From assembly GCF_018457165.1 (NCBI RefSeq), contig NZ_JAFMNX010000001.1, positions 124,001 to 188,000 on the forward strand: a DNA stretch of 64,000 bases, read 5' to 3'. A model generated the notes under the pieces. The model was given only the letters and a program-made list of their open reading frames with translations, searched no databases and was not told where the DNA came from. The position numbers and the translations under genes are program-made. Numbering within the stretch: the first letter of the stretch is position 1; every line of letters starts with the position of its first letter. The stretch comes from Tianweitania aestuarii. Its GTDB lineage: Bacteria; Pseudomonadota; Alphaproteobacteria; Rhizobiales; Rhizobiaceae. Shown here piece by piece: positions 14,542-26,281 of the stretch.

Positions 14542-16623
14542 ATGGCCAGCCCACCTCATCCGGTTCCCGCCATGCCCGCATCCGCTCCCGCCCCGCAGCC
14601 TGGATCGCTTTTCCAAGGGCCGCTTTTCCTGGGCATAGACACCGGCGGCACCTACACCGACGCCGTGCTCTGGACGCCATCGGGCAGCGACAAGGGCACG
14701 GTGATCGCCAAGGCCAAGTCGCTCACCACCCGCCATGATCTTAGCGAAGGCATAGCGGGCGCGGCAGGCCGGGTCTTGCAGCAAGCAGGCGTCGCACCGG
14801 GTGACGTCAAGCTCGTGTCGATGTCCACCACACTCGCCACCAACGCCCTCGTTGAAGGCCAGGGTGGCCGCGTTGCGCTCGTGATGGTCGGCTTCGGACA
14901 AGCAGATCTCGAGCGCGACGGCCTGAAGACCGCACTCGGCTCCGATCCCGTCCTCTTTCTCCCCGGCGGCCACGATGTCCACGGCAACCCCACCCCGCTC
15001 GACACGAGCGCATTGGAAGACGCACTACCGGATCTGGCCCAAACCGTTTCGGGCGTGGCCGTCTGCGCCTATTTCGCCACCCGCAATCCCGCCCACGAGT
15101 TGGCTGTGCGCGATCGCATCCGGGAACGCACCGGCCTTCCGGTCACGACGAGCCATGAATTGACCTCCAAACTCGGCGGTCCCCGTCGCGCCCTCACGAC
15201 GCTGCTCAATGCTCGCCTGATCGCCATGATCGACCGCCTTGTTGCGGCAACGGAAAGCTGGCTGGATGGGCAGGGCATTCAAGCCCCGCTCATGGTGGTG
15301 CGCGGCGATGGCGCGCTGGTGTCCGCTTCCTTTGCCAGGCAGCGCCCGATCGAGACCATCCTGTCGGGCCCTGCTGCCAGCCTGGTCGGTGCCCGCCATA
15401 TGACCGGCCTCGACAATGCGCTGGTGTCGGACATTGGCGGCACCACCACGGATGTCGCCGTGCTCGACAAGGGACGTCCGCGCCTCGACCCGGAGGGCGC
15501 CACCGTCGGCGGCTTCCGCACCATGGTTGAAGCGGTGGCCATGCGCACCTTCGGCCTCGGCGGTGACTCGGAAGTGGCGCTGGAAGACGGCGGTCTTCTT
15601 CCCGCCATCCGCCTCGGCCCCCGCCGGCTCGTTCCGCTCGCGCTCCTTGGCCAAGCCCATGGCAAGATGGTTCATGACGCGCTGGAACGTCAGCTCCGCA
15701 CACCCAACCCCGGCCGCCTCGATGGGCGCTTTGCACTGCGCACGGGCGTCCCCGAACACCTCGCTGCCGGTCTCACCGCGCCCGAAGCCAAGCTCTACGA
15801 CGCGATCACCGCCAGCCCTCAGCCGCTTGATCGCCTGCTTACCTCCACCGCGCAGGTCGCCACACTCAATCGCCTGGTCGGGCGAGGACTCATCCACATA
15901 GCCGGCTTCACCCCCTCCGATGCCGCCCATGTGCTCAAACGACAATCCAACTGGAACCGTGACGCTGCTGATCTCGGTGCGAGGCTCTTCGCCCGCCGCA
16001 AGGATGGTCGCGGTCAACCGATCGCGCCGGATGCCGAAACGATCTCAAGCCGTGTGCTGACGGCACTCACGCGCCGCTCCGCCGAAGTGATCCTTGAAAC
16101 AGCCTTCGCCGAAGACGGTCTGGACGGTCCTGCCACCGTCGCGCATCCGCTCGTGCAGAACGCCCTGAACAAGCGCAGCGGCATTGCCGGCATGAGCCTT
16201 GCCGTAGATCGTCCTGTGATCGGCCTCGGCGCCTCCGCTCCGCTGCATTATGCGAGCCTTCCAGACCTGCTCAACCAGACCTGCGCCGTGCCTGAAGATA
16301 CCGATGTCGCCAATGCGCTTGGTGCCGTGGTCGGGCAGGTGCGGGTCTCGGTGGAGGTTCGTGTCAGCCAGCCGAAGGAAGGCCTGTTTCGCGCCAGCCT
16401 CGGCGAACGTCAGGCAGACTATAATGCGGAAGCACCGGCCATGGCGGCGGCGGAAGACCATGCCCGAACAGCTGCCGCCGAAAAGGCGCGGGACGCCGGC
16501 GCTGACGATCCGCAGATCACGATAGAACATGCCGTTACGGCTGCGACGGTTGAAGATCAGCGCACGTTTATCGAAGCAATCATCACGGCCACAGCAACCG
16601 GCCGTCCACGGGTTGCGGTTTGA
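14542..16623 (+). CDS. hydantoinase/oxoprolinase family protein (HyuA-like)
   Basis: From ATG 14542 (or ATG 14572) the product is 693 residues. An ATP-binding opening FLGIDTGGTYTDAVLW is near residues 29-44, followed by the hydantoinase A core with MSTTLATNALVEG, DIGGTTTDVAVLDKG and RTFGLGGDSEVA. These are the ASKHA-type phosphate motifs of HyuA, oxoprolinase and acetone carboxylase beta subunits. No HyuB-like partner gene is adjacent, so the substrate (N-methylhydantoin, oxoproline or other) is open. The gene starts 35 bp after mscS and is followed 69 bp later by malate synthase G on the same strand. Confidence 0.85.
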   Translation: MASPPHPVPAMPASAPAPQPGSLFQGPLFLGIDTGGTYTDAVLWTPSGSDKGTVIAKAKSLTTRHDLSEGIAGAAGRVLQQAGVAPGDVKLVSMSTTLATNALVEGQGGRVALVMVGFGQADLERDGLKTALGSDPVLFLPGGHDVHGNPTPLDTSALEDALPDLAQTVSGVAVCAYFATRNPAHELAVRDRIRERTGLPVTTSHELTSKLGGPRRALTTLLNARLIAMIDRLVAATESWLDGQGIQAPLMVVRGDGALVSASFARQRPIETILSGPAASLVGARHMTGLDNALVSDIGGTTTDVAVLDKGRPRLDPEGATVGGFRTMVEAVAMRTFGLGGDSEVALEDGGLLPAIRLGPRRLVPLALLGQAHGKMVHDALERQLRTPNPGRLDGRFALRTGVPEHLAAGLTAPEAKLYDAITASPQPLDRLLTSTAQVATLNRLVGRGLIHIAGFTPSDAAHVLKRQSNWNRDAADLGARLFARRKDGRGQPIAPDAETISSRVLTALTRRSAEVILETAFAEDGLDGPATVAHPLVQNALNKRSGIAGMSLAVDRPVIGLGASAPLHYASLPDLLNQTCAVPEDTDVANALGAVVGQVRVSVEVRVSQPKEGLFRASLGERQADYNAEAPAMAAAEDHARTAAAEKARDAGADDPQITIEHAVTAATVEDQRTFIEAIITATATGRPRVAV

Positions 16624-16692
16624 AGCTAGGATGAATTGACCGGCTTCGGCGAAGATGGTCAAAGCGCGGAAACGGAAGAAGGAGTGATGCTG

Positions 16693-18864
16693 ATGGGTGA
16701 TCGTGTGGACCTGCATGGACTGCAAGTGGATGCAGCTTTCGCCGCCTTCGTCCGTGATGAAGCGCTCCCAGGCACCGGCGTTGCCGAAGACGCGTTCTGG
16801 ACGGGCTTTGCCGGCATTGTTGCGAATCTCGCGCCCAAAAACCGCACACTACTCGCCAAGCGCGATGAGCTGCAGTCAAAGATCGACCAGTGGCACCGCG
16901 ACAATGGTGCGCCATCCGACATGGACGCCTACCAGGCCTTTCTGCGCGAGATCGGCTATCTCCTGCCCGAAGGTGAAGACTTCACGGTTACGACCGAAAA
17001 CGTCGATCCCGAGATCGCCAGCGTCGCGGGTCCGCAGCTTGTCGTGCCAGTCATGAATGCGCGTTATGCGCTGAACGCCGCCAATGCGCGTTGGGGTTCG
17101 CTCTATGACGCGCTCTACGGCACGGATGCGATTTCCGAAGACGACGGCGCCGAGAAGGGCCGGGGCTACAACCCCAAGCGCGGCGAAAAGGTCATCAACT
17201 GGGTCCGCGATTTCCTGGATCGCGCTGCGCCGCTCGAAGCCGTGTCCTGGAATGACGCGACCAAGTTGACGATTGCCGATGGCGTGCTGACGGTTGGCAC
17301 CGACATGCAGCCTGCCGGCCTCGAAGATCCCGGTCAATTCGTCGGCTATCTCGGCAAGTCCGATCACCCCGAGCGTATTCTGCTCGCGAGAAACGGTTTG
17401 CATATCGAGATCCTGGTCGACCCGACGACCGAGATCGGCGGTTCCGACAAGGCTGGCATTTCCGATGTCCATCTGGAATCTGCGCTAACCACCATCATGG
17501 ACTGCGAGGATTCTGTTGCGGCAGTGGATGCCGAGGACAAGATCACGGTTTACCGCAACTGGCTCGGCCTCATGAACGGTCATCTCGCCGAAGAGGTCAC
17601 CAAGGGTGGCAAGACCTTTACGCGCAAGCTCAACCCTGACGAAGACTTCATCGCGCCGGATGGCGGCACGCTAGCGGTACGCCGCCGTTCGCTGATGCTT
17701 GTGCGCAATGTCGGGCACCTCATGACCAATCCGGCCATTCTCCTGGAGGACGGCTCGGAAGTGCCGGAAGGCATCATGGATGCGGTCATGACCGCAATGA
17801 TCGCGCTGCACGACATCGGTCCGGACGGCAAGCGCTGGAACTCGCCGGAAGGCTCGATCTATGTCGTGAAGCCGAAGATGCACGGGCCCGAAGAAGTGAC
17901 CTTTGCGGTTGAGATCTTCGACCGCGTTGAGGACCTGCTTGGCCTCGAGCCCAACACGATCAAGATGGGCATCATGGACGAGGAGCGGCGCACCACGATC
18001 AACCTCAAGGAATGCATTCGCGCGGCCAAGGATCGCGTCGTCTTCATCAACACTGGTTTTCTCGATCGCACCGGCGACGAGATGCACACCTCGATGGAAG
18101 CCGGCCCGATGATCCGCAAGGGCGACATGAAGCAGTCCGCCTGGATCCAAGCCTATGAGAACTGGAATGTCGATGTCGGTCTGTCTTGCGGCCTCGCCGG
18201 CCATGCCCAGATCGGCAAGGGCATGTGGGCGATGCCCGACCTGATGGCCGCCATGCTGGAACAGAAGATCGGTCATCCAAAATCCGGCGCCAACACCGCC
18301 TGGGTACCGTCGCCCACGGCCGCGACGCTCCATGCTACGCATTACCACACGGTCGATGTACGCTCGGTACAGCGTGATCTGAAGACGCGCGAGCGCGCCA
18401 AACTGGAAGACATCCTGTCGGTGCCTGTCGCGACGCGCCCGAACTGGACGCCGGAAGACATCCAGAAGGAGCTCGACAACAACGCTCAAGGCATTCTCGG
18501 CTACGTCGTGCGCTGGGTGGATCAGGGCGTCGGCTGTTCCAAGGTGCCGGATATCAACGATATCGGCCTGATGGAGGACCGCGCGACCTGCCGTATTTCC
18601 TCACAGCACATGGCCAACTGGCTGCGTCACAAGGTGGTGAGCGAGGAACAGGTCACCGAAACGCTGAAGCGCATGGCCGAAGTGGTCGACCGCCAGAATG
18701 CCGGCGATCCGCTTTACCAGCCGATGGCCAAGAATTTTGACGCATCGATCGCCTTCCAGGCTGCCTGCGATCTCGTGTTCAAGGGTACTGAACAGCCGAA
18801 TGGCTACACCGAGCCGGTTCTGCATCGCCGTCGGCTTGAACTGAAAGCGCAGCGGACTGCGTGA
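16693..18864 (+). CDS. glcB: malate synthase G
   Basis: The enzyme condenses glyoxylate and acetyl-CoA to malate in the cytosol (glyoxylate shunt, glycolate use). From ATG 16693 it is 723 residues, the usual size of the G isoform. The start is chosen by GGAG at 16681-16684, 8 bp upstream; ATG 16687 is also in frame. Recognisable blocks include [10 protein letters not shown], the active-site segment [11 protein letters not shown] at 453-463, and [16 protein letters not shown] GlcG-like gene follows, as in glycolate loci, although glcDEF are not in the window. Confidence 0.97.
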   Translation: MGDRVDLHGLQVDAAFAAFVRDEALPGTGVAEDAFWTGFAGIVANLAPKNRTLLAKRDELQSKIDQWHRDNGAPSDMDAYQAFLREIGYLLPEGEDFTVTTENVDPEIASVAGPQLVVPVMNARYALNAANARWGSLYDALYGTDAISEDDGAEKGRGYNPKRGEKVINWVRDFLDRAAPLEAVSWNDATKLTIADGVLTVGTDMQPAGLEDPGQFVGYLGKSDHPERILLARNGLHIEILVDPTTEIGGSDKAGISDVHLESALTTIMDCEDSVAAVDAEDKITVYRNWLGLMNGHLAEEVTKGGKTFTRKLNPDEDFIAPDGGTLAVRRRSLMLVRNVGHLMTNPAILLEDGSEVPEGIMDAVMTAMIALHDIGPDGKRWNSPEGSIYVVKPKMHGPEEVTFAVEIFDRVEDLLGLEPNTIKMGIMDEERRTTINLKECIRAAKDRVVFINTGFLDRTGDEMHTSMEAGPMIRKGDMKQSAWIQAYENWNVDVGLSCGLAGHAQIGKGMWAMPDLMAAMLEQKIGHPKSGANTAWVPSPTAATLHATHYHTVDVRSVQRDLKTRERAKLEDILSVPVATRPNWTPEDIQKELDNNAQGILGYVVRWVDQGVGCSKVPDINDIGLMEDRATCRISSQHMANWLRHKVVSEEQVTETLKRMAEVVDRQNAGDPLYQPMAKNFDASIAFQAACDLVFKGTEQPNGYTEPVLHRRRLELKAQRTA

Positions 18865-18884
18865 CGAAAAGAACGGGAAGATCC

Positions 18885-19316
18885 ATGACTGAACTGACAC
18901 TGGCACAGGCCAACACCATCATCGAGGCCGCCCTGACCAAGGGCGCTGAGCTCAAGCTCAAGCCGCTTTCGGTCGCCGTGCTCGATGCAGGCGGCCACCT
19001 CAAGGCGTTTCAGAAGCAGGACGGTTCGTCGATGCTGCGCTTCGAGATCGCATCCGGCAAAGCCTATGGCGCGCTGGCCGTCGGCGCCGGCTCGCGCTGG
19101 CTGAACACCACGGCTGGCGAGCGTCCGCATTTCGTCCAGGCGCTGTCGGCCATGTCTGGCGGTAAAATCGTGCCCGTGCCGGGTGGCGTGCTGATCCGCA
19201 ATGAGGCGGGCGCGATCCTGGGTGCCGTTGGCATTTCCGGCGACACCTCGGACAACGACGAAACCGCTGCCGCAGCGGGCATCGAAGCCGCCGGCCTTAC
19301 TGCCGACAAGGGCTAA
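18885..19316 (+). CDS. GlcG/HbpS-type heme-binding-family protein
   Basis: The 143-residue product (ATG 18885, GGGAAG upstream) is a single DUF336/GlcG domain: LTLAQANTIIEAALTKG, LSVAVLDAGGHLKAFQKQD, ASGKAYGALAVG and the Gly-rich VPGGVLIRNEAGAILGAVG and SGDTSDNDE. The family includes HbpS (heme and redox sensing) and GlcG of glycolate operons, where the role is unclear. Position 20 bp after glcB supports a link with glyoxylate metabolism. An alternative start at 18861 would overlap the glcB stop. Confidence 0.88.
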   Translation: MTELTLAQANTIIEAALTKGAELKLKPLSVAVLDAGGHLKAFQKQDGSSMLRFEIASGKAYGALAVGAGSRWLNTTAGERPHFVQALSAMSGGKIVPVPGGVLIRNEAGAILGAVGISGDTSDNDETAAAAGIEAAGLTADKG

Positions 19317-19327
19317 CGGTCGTCCTG

Positions 19328-19996
19328 ATGACACTGCTTGCGATCGACACCTCAGCCAACCTCTGCGCCGCCTGCGTGTGGGAGGGCGATGGTGCGCTCG
19401 CAAGCGTCACGCAGGATATCGGTACCGGCCATGCCGAGCTGCTGATGAGCATGATCCAAGACGTGCTGCGCCAAGCCGGCAAGACCTATTCGGACTTGAG
19501 CCGCATCGGTGTCGTGATCGGGCCGGGCTCCTTCACCGGTGTCCGCGTCGGTGTCTCCACCGCACGCGGTCTGGCGTTGGCGCTGAACATCCCGGCCGTT
19601 GGCGTCACGACGCTGGAAGCGCTGGCGGCGGAAGCCCTGGCGCTCCATCCCGGCCGCTCCGTCCTGGCGGTCATCGATGCCCGGCGTGAGCAGCTTTATT
19701 CCGCGCTTTATGACCAGGCAGGGGTACCCCTGGCTGAACCCGCTGTTCTTGATGCGGGTGCAACGCTCGCTCGAACAGGAGAAGGCGATTTCCTCCTGAC
19801 CGGCTCCGGTGCTGCGACCATCGCCGCGCGCATGCCCGGCCACAGCATCGTCGCCGAAAGGGCGACGGCCAGCATCGAGACCTATGCTCGCCTCGCTGCC
19901 GCCAAACCGGACGGTTCGGAAAAGCCGAAGCCGCTTTATCTGCGCGGCGCGGACGCCAAGCCGCAGGCGAGCTTCATTCTGCCCGCGCGCGATTGA
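19328..19996 (+). CDS. tsaB: TsaB, tRNA t6A37 biosynthesis partner of TsaD
   Basis: The 222-residue protein starts LLAIDTSANLCAACVW and carries IGPGSFTGVRVGVSTARGLA, the YeaZ/TsaB signature. TsaB is the inactive ASKHA-fold paralogue that dimerises with TsaD and works with TsaE and TsaC to make threonylcarbamoyladenosine at position 37 of ANN-decoding tRNAs. rimI follows 3 bp downstream, the usual bacterial arrangement. Confidence 0.95.
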   Translation: MTLLAIDTSANLCAACVWEGDGALASVTQDIGTGHAELLMSMIQDVLRQAGKTYSDLSRIGVVIGPGSFTGVRVGVSTARGLALALNIPAVGVTTLEALAAEALALHPGRSVLAVIDARREQLYSALYDQAGVPLAEPAVLDAGATLARTGEGDFLLTGSGAATIAARMPGHSIVAERATASIETYARLAAAKPDGSEKPKPLYLRGADAKPQASFILPARD

Positions 19997-19999
19997 GCC

Positions 20000-20500
20000 A
20001 TGAGGTTCCCCTTCATGCGCCGCGATCATGCGATCCTTGAACTGGAAGAACAGGATTGCGGCGCGATCGCTGAGTTGCATGCCGAAGGCTTCGGGCGGCC
20101 TTGGTCTACGGAAGAATTCGAGTCGCTTTTAACGCAAGACACCGTCTTCGGCTTCACCGCTCGCGAGATCGGCAACCCGCGCATCGGCCTCCTCGGTTTC
20201 GTTCTTGCTCGCCTCGCGGCAGACGAAGGCGAAATCCTGACGGTAGCCGTGGCACGCTCGCATCGCGGGCAGGGGCTTGGACGCGGTCTCATGGATGCGG
20301 TTCTTCGCAAGCTGCATGGCGAACGTGCGGAAGAGCTCTTCCTCGAAGTCGACGAAACCAACGCCGCCGCCATCGCCCTTTACAAGCGCCTCGGCTTCAA
20401 CGAGGTGGCGCGGCGTCCCGGCTACTACGAGCATGAAGGGCGTCATCGCAGCGACGCCATCGTGATGCGCCGCGAACTTCGGCGAGCAAAACCCGCTTGA
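20000..20500 (+). CDS. rimI: RimI, ribosomal protein S18 alanine N-acetyltransferase
   Basis: The 166-residue GNAT has the acetyl-CoA loop VAVARSHRGQGLGRGLMDAV and the substrate-side block LFLEVDETNAAAIALYKRLGF typical of RimI. ATG 20000 or ATG 20015 could start it. It lies between tsaB and a plsC-like gene, and its stop overlaps the next start in a TTGA junction. The RimI assignment rests on adjacency to tsaB plus motifs; other N-alpha acetyltransferases look similar. Confidence 0.9.
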   Translation: MRFPFMRRDHAILELEEQDCGAIAELHAEGFGRPWSTEEFESLLTQDTVFGFTAREIGNPRIGLLGFVLARLAADEGEILTVAVARSHRGQGLGRGLMDAVLRKLHGERAEELFLEVDETNAAAIALYKRLGFNEVARRPGYYEHEGRHRSDAIVMRRELRRAKPA

Positions 20501-21303
20501 GCGCCAAACTCCGTTTCATCTGGACGATCACAGTTGTGTTCCTTCTGACGCTCGTTCTCGCGCCTTATCAGGCCTTCGCGCACTGGACCGGCTGGGTCGA
20601 ACAAACCGCTGCACCCCGCCTCTGGTATCGCATCGCCGCTCGTATCCTGCGCTTGCGCATTCTCAGCTTCGGCAAAGTGGAAACCGGTCGTCCCCTGCTG
20701 ATCGCCGCCAACCACATTTCTTGGACCGACGTGATCGTGCTGGGCTCCGTGTTCAAGGGCTCCTTCATCGCCAAGGGCGAGGTCGGTGGATGGCCGGTGG
20801 TGGGTGCGCTGGCAAGGCTGCAGAGCACGATCCTCGTTGACCGGCAGAACAAGCGCTCTTCCGGCACTCAGGTTAGCGAATTGGCCAGCAGCCTCGCCAA
20901 TGGCCGCGCCACGCTGCTGTTTGCCGAAGGCACCACGTCGGACGGCACAAGCCTGCTCCCGTTCAAGACTACCCTGTTCGGCGCAGCGCGGTCGGCGATC
21001 GCGGAAGCGGGTGCCGCCGAAGTCCTGATCCAGCCCGTCGCGATCGCCTACACACGCCTTGGCGGCTTGCCGATGGGGCGCCGTTTACGCGCGCTTGTGG
21101 CCTGGACCGGCGATGAAGATCTTCTGCCGCACCTCAAGCGCCTCCTAAGCCTTCCGCCGGTCACCGTTGAAGTGCATTGGGGCGAGCCGGTAGTCTTTAC
21201 CGCCTCCACCGACCGCAAGCAGGCGAGCCGTGACGTCGAAGCGCGGGTGCGGGCCATGTTTGCCGCTGCCCTTGCCGCGCCCGCGCCATCATCGCGTGGT
21301 TGA
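20497..21303 (+). CDS. 1-acyl-glycerol-3-phosphate acyltransferase (PlsC-like)
   Basis: The 268-residue protein has an N-terminal membrane helix (about 8-28), the acyltransferase motif NHISWTD with H73 and D78 (HX4D), and FAEGTTSDG (motif III, EGT). It would acylate lysophosphatidic acid or an ornithine-lipid precursor at the inner membrane. The start is TTG 20497, overlapping the TGA of rimI. The same strand continues into miaB; the last bases again read TTGA. Confidence 0.88.
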   Translation: MSAKLRFIWTITVVFLLTLVLAPYQAFAHWTGWVEQTAAPRLWYRIAARILRLRILSFGKVETGRPLLIAANHISWTDVIVLGSVFKGSFIAKGEVGGWPVVGALARLQSTILVDRQNKRSSGTQVSELASSLANGRATLLFAEGTTSDGTSLLPFKTTLFGAARSAIAEAGAAEVLIQPVAIAYTRLGGLPMGRRLRALVAWTGDEDLLPHLKRLLSLPPVTVEVHWGEPVVFTASTDRKQASRDVEARVRAMFAAALAAPAPSSRG

Positions 21304-21335
21304 GACGGCGGCTGAAACCCTCTAAAAGCGCGCTC

Positions 21336-22739
<1,404 letters not shown>

Positions 22740-22789
22740 GCTTCAGGCGCGTTGGCATCGAAGTCACGGCCTTGAACAAGGAGACGCGG

Positions 22790-23818
22790 TTGACCGCAAA
22801 GGCAGACGTCACGACGAGCCCGGCTGGCGCTTCCGATAAGGCGCATCTCGTACTCACTTTCGACAACAACCGTTTTGCGAGCGCGCTTTACGGTCAGTTC
22901 GACGAAAACCTGGCGCGCATCGAGCAGAAGCTCGGCGTGGATCTGCGCTCGAAGGGCAATCAGGTTTCGATCCAGGGCGAACCGACGGCTGCCGAACAAG
23001 CTCGCCGCACGCTCGATCATCTTTATGACATGCTGCAAAAGGGCGCACATGTCGGCCAGTCCGATGTCGATGGCGCGATCCGCATGGCGGTTGCAGCCGA
23101 CGATCAGCTGAGCCTGCCGACGCTTGAAAAGAAAGGCCGCATGTCCGCCGCGCAGATTTCTACCCGCAAGCGCACGATCTATGCCCGTTCCGCCAACCAG
23201 GACGCCTATATGCGCGCGCTGGAACGCTCGGAGCTGGTTTTCGGCATCGGCCCGGCCGGTACCGGCAAGACCTACCTTGCCGTAGCCCATGCCGCGATGC
23301 TGTTGGAGCGCGGGCTGGTGGAGCGCATCATCCTGTCGCGTCCGGCCGTTGAAGCGGGCGAGCGCCTCGGCTTCCTGCCCGGCGACATGAAGGAAAAGGT
23401 CGATCCTTACTTGCGCCCGCTTTACGACGCGCTTTACGACATGATGCCGGCCGACAAGGTCGAGCGCGCGATTGCTGCGGAGGTGATCGAGATCGCGCCT
23501 CTGGCCTTCATGCGCGGCCGCACGCTGGCGCATTCCGCCGTGATCCTGGATGAAGCCCAGAACACGACGCAGATGCAGATGAAGATGTTTCTGACGCGTT
23601 TGGGCGAAAACAGCCGCATGATCGTCACCGGCGATCCCAGCCAGATCGACCTTCCGCCGCACACCAAGTCTGGCCTGGTTGAAGCGCTGCGTGTTCTCGA
23701 CAACGTGCCCAACATCGTCAAGGTCCGCTTCGAGGACAAGGACGTCGTGCGTCACCCGCTGGTGGCCGAGATCGTGCGCGCCTATGACCGCGCCGGCAGC
23801 GGCGGTCCTGCGGTTTGA
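22790..23818 (+). CDS. PhoH-like ATPase
   Basis: The start TTG 22790 is preferred because AAGGAG lies at 22778-22783; TTG 22772 is the longer option. The ~342-residue protein has an N-terminal KH-like part ([20 protein letters not shown]), Walker [15 protein letters not shown] and Walker [11 protein letters not shown]. PhoH/YbeZ is an RNA-linked ATPase that operates with YbeY; here ybeY follows at once with a TTGA overlap. Order miaB-phoH-ybeY-corC-lnt is a well-conserved bacterial cluster. Confidence 0.95.
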   Translation: MTAKADVTTSPAGASDKAHLVLTFDNNRFASALYGQFDENLARIEQKLGVDLRSKGNQVSIQGEPTAAEQARRTLDHLYDMLQKGAHVGQSDVDGAIRMAVAADDQLSLPTLEKKGRMSAAQISTRKRTIYARSANQDAYMRALERSELVFGIGPAGTGKTYLAVAHAAMLLERGLVERIILSRPAVEAGERLGFLPGDMKEKVDPYLRPLYDALYDMMPADKVERAIAAEVIEIAPLAFMRGRTLAHSAVILDEAQNTTQMQMKMFLTRLGENSRMIVTGDPSQIDLPPHTKSGLVEALRVLDNVPNIVKVRFEDKDVVRHPLVAEIVRAYDRAGSGGPAV

Positions 23819-24294
23819 GCAAGCCTGAGATTGCGGTCGGCCTTGAGATCGAGGCAGGCGACTGGGGCGACGAAACCGCTCTCCAGGCGCTGACGGATCG
23901 CGCCATCGCAGCCACCTTCGAGCGGTTGGACGTGACGGAGGGGACTAGCGAGCTTTCGATTCTGTTGACCGATGATGCTTCCATTCAGGAGCTGAACCGG
24001 GAATGGCGGGCCAAGGATAAGCCGACCAACGTCCTGTCTTTCCCAGCTTTTCCGGTGGAGCCTGGTGATCCCCTGCCGCCCATGCTGGGCGATATCGTGA
24101 TCGCGCGGGAAACGGTGGTTCGTGAAGCGGAAGAGGAAAACAAGCCGTTCGACCACCATCTGACGCATCTCACCGTTCATGGCCTTTTGCATCTTCTTGG
24201 CTTCGACCATGAAACCGAGGAAGAAGCGGAGGAAATGGAAGGTTTGGAACGAGAAATACTGAGAAGTCTTGCCATTCCCGATCCCTACCGATAG
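23815..24294 (+). CDS. ybeY: YbeY, rRNA maturation endoribonuclease
   Basis: The 159-residue protein carries the zinc site [11 protein letters not shown], the UPF0054 signature, preceded by [20 protein letters not shown]. It takes part in 16S rRNA 3' end processing and ribosome quality control. It starts at TTG 23815 overlapping the phoH stop. The acidic C-terminus ([17 protein letters not shown]) is usual. Confidence 0.96.
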   Translation: MSKPEIAVGLEIEAGDWGDETALQALTDRAIAATFERLDVTEGTSELSILLTDDASIQELNREWRAKDKPTNVLSFPAFPVEPGDPLPPMLGDIVIARETVVREAEEENKPFDHHLTHLTVHGLLHLLGFDHETEEEAEEMEGLEREILRSLAIPDPYR

Positions 24295-24337
24295 GGAAAT
24301 AACCCCGCGATCAACACGGACCGGCTGAAGCCGGAGG

Positions 24338-25402
24338 ATGATGAACGATAAAGAGAGTGTCGCTGCAGGCCACGAGCCGTCCAGCGAGTTGCCCGATCAA
24401 AAGGAAGACGGGCCGAGTAGTCACACCGAGACGCAAAGTCTCCGGCTACCATTGTTCGACCGCATGGTCGGTTTCTTCAGACCGAAGAACGGCAGCGCTA
24501 CGCTGCGCGAAAACCTCGCCGATGCGCTGGCGGACGCAAGTCCCGATGAAGCGGAGGCTGCCTTCACGCCGGTTGAGCGCGCGATGCTCAATAACGTGCT
24601 GGGTTTGCGCGAAGTCCGCGTTGAGGATGTGATGATCCCGCGTGCCGATATCGACGGTGTCGATATTTCGATCACGCTCGGCGATCTCTTACGCGCCTTC
24701 CAGGAAAGCGGCCATTCCCGTATGCCGGTTTATTCGGAGTCTCTGGATGACCCGCGCGGCATGGTCCACATCCGCGATGTGCTCAACCATATCACGCGCT
24801 CCGCTCAGGCAACGACTGTCGAGCCTGGCGCTCCAACGCCGTCCAAAACGGTGGAAGCCTCGCACCTCGGCAATGTCGATCTGAACCGGACGATCGGTGA
24901 TCTCGAACTGATCCGCACCGTGCTGTTCGTCCCGCCTTCGATGCAGGCGTCCGAATTGATGGCGCGCATGCAGGCGTCTCACACGCAGATGGCGCTCGTG
25001 ATCGACGAATATGGCGGTACGGACGGTCTCGTCTCACTCGAAGACATCGTCGAGATGATCGTCGGCGACATCGAGGACGAGCATGACGACGAGGAAAAAA
25101 CCGTCACGCAAACCGATGAGGGCATTTTCGTCGTCAATGCGCGCGCCGACATCGAGGATGTCGCGGAAGCCATCCCAGGTTTCGAAGCCGGCGAGTTCGG
25201 CGAAGACGTCGATACGCTGAGCGGCTTGATCTTCTCCGCTCTCGGCCGAGTTCCGCTACGCGGCGAGGTCATTCGCGTCATGCCTGGCTTCGAAATGCAT
25301 ATTCTCGAAGCCGATCCGCGCCGCGTCCGCAAGGTTCGCCTGGTGCGAGACGAAAAGCCTGTCGATGGCGCCAGCCATGAGGGGATGTCGGGCTCTGCCT
25401 GA
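24338..25402 (+). CDS. CBS-domain hemolysin/CorC family protein
   Basis: The 354-residue protein lacks membrane spans, so it is the soluble CorC/TlyC type. Two CBS repeats occupy about 100-245 (VEDVMIPRADIDGVDI, SGHSRMPVYSESLDDPRGMV, MALVIDEYGGTDGLVSLEDI) and the CorC_HlyC domain about 255-340. The sequence GGAGG directly precedes ATG 24338. It sits between ybeY and lnt, the standard position of ybeX/corC, linked to Mg/Co homeostasis and ribosome health. Confidence 0.92.
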   Translation: MMNDKESVAAGHEPSSELPDQKEDGPSSHTETQSLRLPLFDRMVGFFRPKNGSATLRENLADALADASPDEAEAAFTPVERAMLNNVLGLREVRVEDVMIPRADIDGVDISITLGDLLRAFQESGHSRMPVYSESLDDPRGMVHIRDVLNHITRSAQATTVEPGAPTPSKTVEASHLGNVDLNRTIGDLELIRTVLFVPPSMQASELMARMQASHTQMALVIDEYGGTDGLVSLEDIVEMIVGDIEDEHDDEEKTVTQTDEGIFVVNARADIEDVAEAIPGFEAGEFGEDVDTLSGLIFSALGRVPLRGEVIRVMPGFEMHILEADPRRVRKVRLVRDEKPVDGASHEGMSGSA

Positions 25403-25411
25403 CCTCGCTTC

Positions 25412-25440
25412 CCGGAGCAGGCTTCACTGCTCCGGCTTTT
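25412..25440 (+). terminator. intrinsic terminator after the corC-like gene
   Basis: The stem CCGGAGCAG / CTGCTCCGG with a 6-nt loop is followed by CTTTT. It overlaps the 3' end of the opposing methyltransferase gene. Confidence 0.8.
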
Positions 25441-26152
25441 GCCATTCCATGATGTGGAAAAATGGCACGCGGCTTTGGCGGCTGACCCTTGCCGGATCAC
25501 CGCCGCCATGCGGCGCCGGCTCGTCGAAATGCCGAAGCTGCAGGCCGTTTTCGAGCAAACACTGCATGTAGGTCATCATTGGCCGGTGCCAGTTGCGGAT
25601 ACGGATATCCTGCCATTCAAGCCACACCGCCCGCTCTTCCAGATAGTTCTCGAGCGCGAAACGTTCCTGTCCTTCGCTGTCCCGGATCCAGGCCTTCGCG
25701 CCGGCGGCGGTGGCGAAGCTGTTCAGGTTGGCGATCAAAAGCGTTCCGCCCGGCTTCAAGCATGCTGTCATGCGCTGCAGGGCAAGACCTAGATCGTCTA
25801 TGTCGATCAGGGAAAGATAGCTCACGACGAGATCAAAGCTTTCAGGATCGAGGTCCAGCGTCTCGGCCGCACCCAGCCTGTAATCGCCATCGGGATCCAG
25901 TTCGCGTGCGCGATCGATTAGAGCTTCGGTCGGGTCGATGCCAATGGTCTGCAAACCCAGATCGCGCATGATCCGGCAGAACCGGCCTTCACCGCATCCC
26001 ACGTCCAAGGCTGTTCGGAATGGCTGTCTTCGTACGCGTTCGATCATCGGCGCATCCAGAACATAGCGCCGACCGAAATCGCCTTCGCTGCCTTGTGCGG
26101 CGATCCATCCGTTAGCCGAATGATCCCAGCCGTTTGATGATGGCGCGGTCAT
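25424..26152 (-). CDS. class I SAM-dependent methyltransferase
   Basis: The 242-residue product starts at ATG 26152, which has a GGAGG 6 bp upstream; TTG 26179 is the longer alternative. SAM motif I is ALDVGCGEGRFCRIM, followed by GIDPTEALID, FDLVVSYLSLIDIDD and LKPGGTLLIANLN, the UbiE/COQ5-like methyltransferase pattern. The substrate is unknown. It is inserted on the opposite strand into the ybeY-corC-lnt run. Confidence 0.85.
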   Translation of the reverse strand: MTAPSSNGWDHSANGWIAAQGSEGDFGRRYVLDAPMIERVRRQPFRTALDVGCGEGRFCRIMRDLGLQTIGIDPTEALIDRARELDPDGDYRLGAAETLDLDPESFDLVVSYLSLIDIDDLGLALQRMTACLKPGGTLLIANLNSFATAAGAKAWIRDSEGQERFALENYLEERAVWLEWQDIRIRNWHRPMMTYMQCLLENGLQLRHFDEPAPHGGGDPARVSRQSRVPFFHIMEWQKPEQ

Positions 26153-26281
26153 TGCTTGCCTCCGATCCTCGTTTTCCAAGCGGGCTTCAATAATCGGATT
26201 GCGCGCAATGTATACCGGTTTGGCGCGTTGGGCAGCGCCTGATACAGCTTGTGCGATGATTCTCTAGCATCGGACGCGCTT

